A stretch of 64,000 bases of DNA, taken from Jiangella ureilytica. GTDB lineage: Bacteria > Actinomycetota > Actinomycetes > Jiangellales > Jiangellaceae. A program made the translations under genes and the position numbers. The notes under the pieces are model-generated. The model did no database searches and was not told where the DNA came from. It saw only the letters and a program-made list of their open reading frames with translations. Location: positions 1-64,000 of the forward strand of contig NZ_SMKL01000001.1 of NCBI RefSeq assembly GCF_004348545.1. Reading direction: 5' to 3'. This document shows positions 60,817 through 64,000 of the stretch, piece by piece (the first letter of the stretch is position 1; the number at the start of each line of letters is the position of its first letter).

Positions 60817-62040
60817 ATGCCGTCCGCGCTGGCACACCGGCCGTTCCGCCGGCTCACCGTCGCCTGGACGTTCAGCAACTTCGGCGACAGCGCGCTGTAC
60901 CTCACCGTCGCCGTCTGGGCCAAGGACCTGACCGGCAGCAACGCCGCTGCCGGTCTGGTCTTCCTGGCGCTCGGCCTGCCGGTGTTCCTGGCGCCGCTGG
61001 CCGGGCAGCTGGCCGACCGCGTGTCACGCAAGCGGCTCGTCGCCGTCGTCAACCTCGTCGCCGCGGCGGGAGTGCTGGCCCTGCTCGCCGTCGACGACGC
61101 CGCCGATCTGTGGATCGTCTACGTGGTCACGTTCGGCTACGGCTGGGTCGGCTACGTCACCAGCGCGGCCCAGTCCGGGCTGCTCAGGGACATGCTCGAC
61201 GACGGCGACCTGGCCGGCGCGAACGGCCTGCTGACCACGCTCGATCAGGGCCTGCGGCTGCTGACGCCGCTGGCCGGAGCCAGCGTCTACGCCCTGTACG
61301 GCGGGGGTGCGGTCGCCGTCCTGACGGCGTTCATGCTGGTCACCGCGGCGCTGGTGCTGCTGACCGTCCGCGTCGACGAGAGCCCGCCCACGCCGGCGGC
61401 GGAGCGCGAGGGGTTCCGGCGCGAGCTGACCGCCGGGTTCCGGCACCTGCGCTCCACGCGGCCGCTGGCCGACCTGATCCTGCTGATGGCCGTCGTGTTC
61501 GCCGTCACCGGATTCGCCAACTCCACGACCTTCGCGATCATCGACGACGGACTCGGCCTGCCGACCGAGTTCTTCGGCGTCGTGTCCAGCGTCCAGGGCG
61601 GCGGGTCCATCGTCGGCGGCCTGACGGCGGCACTGCTCATCCGGCGGGTGGGCGAGCGGGCCTCCGTCGGGGTCGGACTCGTCGCTCTCGGCGGCGGACT
61701 GGGGCTCGCGCTGGCCCCGTCGGCCGTCGTGGTCCTGATCGCTGCCGCCATCGTGGGGATCGGCGTGGTGTGGTCCGTCGTCGGCATGGTGACGCTGCGG
61801 CAGCGGCTGACCCCGCCCCGGCTGCAGGGCCGCACGTCGGCCGCCGCCAACATGGCGCTCAACGGTCCGCAGGTGGCCGGGACCGCCACGGGAGCCGCGC
61901 TGATCGCCGTCGTCGACTATCGGGTGCTCGTCGCCGCCATGACCATCACCATCCTGACCTGCGCCATCGTCCTTCTCGTCCGCAAGGTCGCGGTGCCGGA
62001 ACCGGTCGACGACGAGGAGCCGGTCGCCCAGACGGTGTAG
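60817..62040 (+). CDS. MFS exporter (enterobactin/macrolide-type, DHA3-like)
   Basis: A 407-residue, 12-span major facilitator. LTVAWTFSNFGDSALYLTVA and GQLADRVSRKRLVAVVNLVA (motif A) resemble DHA3 exporters such as MefA/EntS. ATG 60817 lies four bases after the small protein. The last gene of the ArsR-controlled cassette, it probably expels the compound sensed by the regulator. The substrate is unknown. Confidence 0.88.
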   Translation: MPSALAHRPFRRLTVAWTFSNFGDSALYLTVAVWAKDLTGSNAAAGLVFLALGLPVFLAPLAGQLADRVSRKRLVAVVNLVAAAGVLALLAVDDAADLWIVYVVTFGYGWVGYVTSAAQSGLLRDMLDDGDLAGANGLLTTLDQGLRLLTPLAGASVYALYGGGAVAVLTAFMLVTAALVLLTVRVDESPPTPAAEREGFRRELTAGFRHLRSTRPLADLILLMAVVFAVTGFANSTTFAIIDDGLGLPTEFFGVVSSVQGGGSIVGGLTAALLIRRVGERASVGVGLVALGGGLGLALAPSAVVVLIAAAIVGIGVVWSVVGMVTLRQRLTPPRLQGRTSAAANMALNGPQVAGTATGAALIAVVDYRVLVAAMTITILTCAIVLLVRKVAVPEPVDDEEPVAQTV

Positions 62041-62101
62041 CCGCCCGACGCCGACCGCGAGGTCTGGGCAGGGACGAGTCCGGCAACGGAAAGGCAGTGA
62101 G

Positions 62102-62131
62102 TTGGGTTCGGCCGCCGCAATCTGGCACAAT
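62102..62131 (+). promoter_or_regulatory. Candidate rpsP operon promoter
   Basis: TTGGGT (62102-62107), 18-base spacer, CACAAT (62126-62131), giving a leader of about 125 bases before rpsP. No other good hexamer pair was seen in the 223-base gap. Confidence 0.4.
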
Positions 62132-62263
62132 GGCCTGCTGAACCGGCGATCGTGCGGCCCTCTCACCCTCGAACACCGGATCCATCGAATCGTCGTCATC
62201 GGTGCCCCACTCAGGTGACGGCGACTCACCCGTGCGTGAAACATCCAAGGAGACTCCACCCCA

Positions 62264-62914
62264 GTGGCTGTCAAGATCAAGCTGAAGCGGATGGGCAAGA
62301 TCCGCTCGCCGCACTACCGCATCGTCGTCGCCGACTCCCGCACCAAGCGCGACGGCCGGGCCATCGAAGAGATCGGCCTGTACAACCCGAAGCTCGAGCC
62401 GAGCCTCATCAAGGTCGACTCCGAGCGCGCCCAGTACTGGCTGGGCGTCGGCGCGCAGCCGACCGAGCCGGTGCTGGCGATCCTCAAGGTCACGGGTGAC
62501 TGGCAGAAGCACAAGGGCCTTCCGGGCGCCGAAGGCACGCTGAGGGTCGCCGAGCCCAAGGCCGAGAAGCGCCTCGCGTTCGACGCCGCGCTGGCCGAGG
62601 TCCACGGCGAGCCGAAGTCCGAGGCCACCACGGCCAAGAAGAAGCCGGCCAAGAAGACCACGGCGAAGAAGGCCGAGGCCAAGGCCGACGACGCGGCGAA
62701 GGCCGACGAGGCTGCCGAGGCCCCCGCGGCCGACGCGCCCGCCGAGAAGGCCGACGGCGCCAAGACCGAGGCCAAGACCGAGGCGAAGGCCGAGAAGAAG
62801 GCCGACGCCAAGGCTGAGGCCAAGGCCGACGAGGCCCCTGCCGAGGCGCCCGCCGCCGACGAGGCCCCCGCCGCCGAGGCGAAGGCCGACGAGGCGAAGG
62901 CCGACGAGTCCTGA
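62264..62914 (+). CDS. rpsP: 30S ribosomal protein S16 with long C-terminal tail
   Basis: Small-subunit assembly protein. Residues 1-85 are canonical S16 ([40 protein letters not shown]). About 120 further residues of Ala/Lys/Glu/Asp repeats follow ([20 protein letters not shown], then [12 protein letters not shown]). Total 216 residues compared with ~82 in E. coli and ~160 in mycobacteria. GTG 62264 follows aaggaga. It is the first gene of rpsP-khpA-rimM-trmD. Confidence 0.95.
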   Translation: MAVKIKLKRMGKIRSPHYRIVVADSRTKRDGRAIEEIGLYNPKLEPSLIKVDSERAQYWLGVGAQPTEPVLAILKVTGDWQKHKGLPGAEGTLRVAEPKAEKRLAFDAALAEVHGEPKSEATTAKKKPAKKTTAKKAEAKADDAAKADEAAEAPAADAPAEKADGAKTEAKTEAKAEKKADAKAEAKADEAPAEAPAADEAPAAEAKADEAKADES

Positions 62915-63153
62915 TGCTGGCCGAGGCGCTGGAGCACCTGGTCGCCGGGGTGGTCGACCACCCCGACGACGTCAGCGTGCGCACGCGTCAGCTCCGCCGC
63001 GGCCGCCTGCTCGAGGTCCGGGTCCACCCCGACGACCTCGGCAAGGTCATCGGCCGCGGCGGCCGCACGGCCACGTCGTTCCGCACGGTCGTCGCGGCGC
63101 TGTCGTCCGACGGCGGCGTGCGCATCGACTTCGTCGACGTCGACGGGCGCTGA
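62914..63153 (+). CDS. khpA: KH-domain RNA-binding protein KhpA
   Basis: A 79-residue single KH domain that binds RNA, usually with KhpB. The GxxG loop is in VIGRGGRTATSFRTVVAAL. The ATG at 62914 shares one base with the rpsP stop (TGATG). The position between rpsP and rimM is conserved in Gram-positive bacteria. Confidence 0.94.
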   Translation: MLAEALEHLVAGVVDHPDDVSVRTRQLRRGRLLEVRVHPDDLGKVIGRGGRTATSFRTVVAALSSDGGVRIDFVDVDGR

Positions 63154-63160
63154 CGACGGC

Positions 63161-63673
63161 GTGATCGTCACCGTCGGGCGCATCGGGCGCGCGCACGGCA
63201 TCCGCGGCGAGGTCGGCGTCGAGGTCCGCACCGACACGCCCGACGAGCGGTTCGCCGACGGCGCCGTGCTCACCACCGACCCCGCTCAGCGGGGCCCGCT
63301 CACCGTACGCGGGTCCCGCTGGCACAGCGGCCGGCTGCTGGTGACGTTCGAGGGCGTCGCCGACCGCACCGTCGCCGAGGGTTTGCGCGGCACGTTGCTG
63401 CTGGCCGAGGTCGCCGACGACGAGACCACGGGCGACCCCGACGAGTTCTTCGACCACCAGCTGGTGGGGCTGAAGGCGGTCGGGGTCGACGGCGCTGCCA
63501 TCGGCGTGGTGCGCGAGGTCATCCACGCGCCCGGCCAGGACCTGCTGTCCATCGAGGTCGCGGGCGGTGGCGAAGCGCTGGTGCCGTTCGTCCTCGAGAT
63601 CGTGCCGGAGGTCGACGTCGCCGGCGCGCGGGTCGTCATCGACCCGCCGCCCGGGCTGCTCGAAGGGGATTGA
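63161..63673 (+). CDS. rimM: 16S rRNA processing protein RimM
   Basis: A 170-residue 30S maturation factor. The N-terminal β-barrel starts MIVTVGRIGRAHGIRGEVGV; the PRC-barrel follows from HQLVGLKAVGVDGAAIGVV to VPFVLEIVPEVDVAGARVVI. GTG 63161 lies seven bases after khpA. Confidence 0.95.
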   Translation: MIVTVGRIGRAHGIRGEVGVEVRTDTPDERFADGAVLTTDPAQRGPLTVRGSRWHSGRLLVTFEGVADRTVAEGLRGTLLLAEVADDETTGDPDEFFDHQLVGLKAVGVDGAAIGVVREVIHAPGQDLLSIEVAGGGEALVPFVLEIVPEVDVAGARVVIDPPPGLLEGD

Positions 63674-63681
63674 CGGTTCGG

Positions 63682-64000
63682 ATGCGGATCGACGTCGTCA
63701 CGATCTTCCCCGACTATCTCTCGCCGCTGGATCTGTCGCTGGTGGGGAAGGCCCGCGAGTCGGGCGTGCTCGACCTGCGGGTCCACGACCTGCGCGACTG
63801 GGCCACCGACCGCCACCGCACCGTCGACGACACCCCGTACGGCGGCGGCGCCGGCATGGTCATGAAGCCCGACGTGTGGGGCGCGGCGCTCGACGACGTC
63901 GTGGGCAGCGGCGACCCCGCCCGGGCCCCGCGGCTGCTGGTGCCGACACCGTCGGGCCGTCCCTTCACGCAGGATCTCGCGCACGAGCTGGCCGAAGAGC
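63682..64000 (+). CDS. trmD: tRNA (guanine37-N1)-methyltransferase, 5' part
   Basis: SPOUT-class enzyme that makes m1G37 and prevents frameshifting. Only the first 106 codons are in the window: MRIDVVTIFPDYLSPLDLSL, then the conserved RTVDDTPYGGGAGMVMKPDV. ATG 63682 is eight bases behind rimM. The gene is cut by the right edge, not truncated biologically as far as can be seen. Confidence 0.96.
   Translation, partial: MRIDVVTIFPDYLSPLDLSLVGKARESGVLDLRVHDLRDWATDRHRTVDDTPYGGGAGMVMKPDVWGAALDDVVGSGDPARAPRLLVPTPSGRPFTQDLAHELAEE

Overview
The window is a roughly 72% G+C chromosomal segment from a filamentous-type actinobacterium. The evidence is gene order and gene content. The run leuC-leuD-hup-cofC-(plsC-like)-gpsA-ddl-thiL-rpmB-DAK2-recG-rsmD-coaD-sepIVA-DUF177-rpmF-rnc-mutM-smc-ftsY-ffh-rpsP-khpA-rimM-trmD follows the order seen in mycobacteria and streptomycetes. 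An NdgR-type IclR regulator diverges from leuC, a coenzyme F420 gene (cofC) is present, and GTG/TTG and apparently leaderless starts are frequent. A Jiangella-like or related genus would fit, but the species cannot be named from sequence reading alone.

Layout. Bases 1-4100: a sensor kinase entering from the left edge, a membrane protein, and a Cmx/CmlR-type chloramphenicol exporter behind what looks like a leader-peptide attenuator. Bases 4170-13340: leucine biosynthesis with its regulator, a long-tailed HU homologue, F420, phospholipid and cell-wall genes, and three small accessory genes. Bases 13433-30027: thiL, then the translation/replication/secretion housekeeping block (rpmB, recG, coaD, rpmF, rnc, mutM, smc, ftsY), closed by a very strong terminator.

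Bases 30041-56381 are the accessory region inserted between ftsY and ffh. It holds an MmpL transporter with a two-component system, a secreted tandem glycerophosphodiesterase, a LysE/LysG pair, a two-gene catabolic operon (cyclase plus ThDP enzyme), two RibD-C/DHFR-like reductases, and an IS1595-family element with a membrane-protein passenger. The IS sits inside a LexA-type SOS box in front of an AlkB homologue. It is followed by an amine oxidase, a TrmB/LuxR regulator divergent from a giant subtilase fused to a BNR (Asp-box) propeller, an ABC exporter, an APH(6)/hydroxyurea-type kinase and two GNAT acetyltransferases.

Bases 56476-64000 return to housekeeping: ffh, an amidohydrolase, a repeat-rich gap, a self-regulated ArsR / small Arg-rich protein / MFS cassette, then rpsP-khpA-rimM-trmD (cut by the right edge).

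The best candidates for something new are: (i) the leader peptide plus RBS-sequestering hairpin before the exporter; (ii) the IS element that split a SOS box yet appears to have rebuilt it next to alkB; (iii) the IS passenger gene; (iv) the subtilase-propeller with its divergent regulator; (v) the HU homologue lacking the RNPxTG arm-tip motif; and (vi) a 196-bp palindromic element between thiL and rpmB. No tRNA, rRNA, CRISPR array or prophage was seen.
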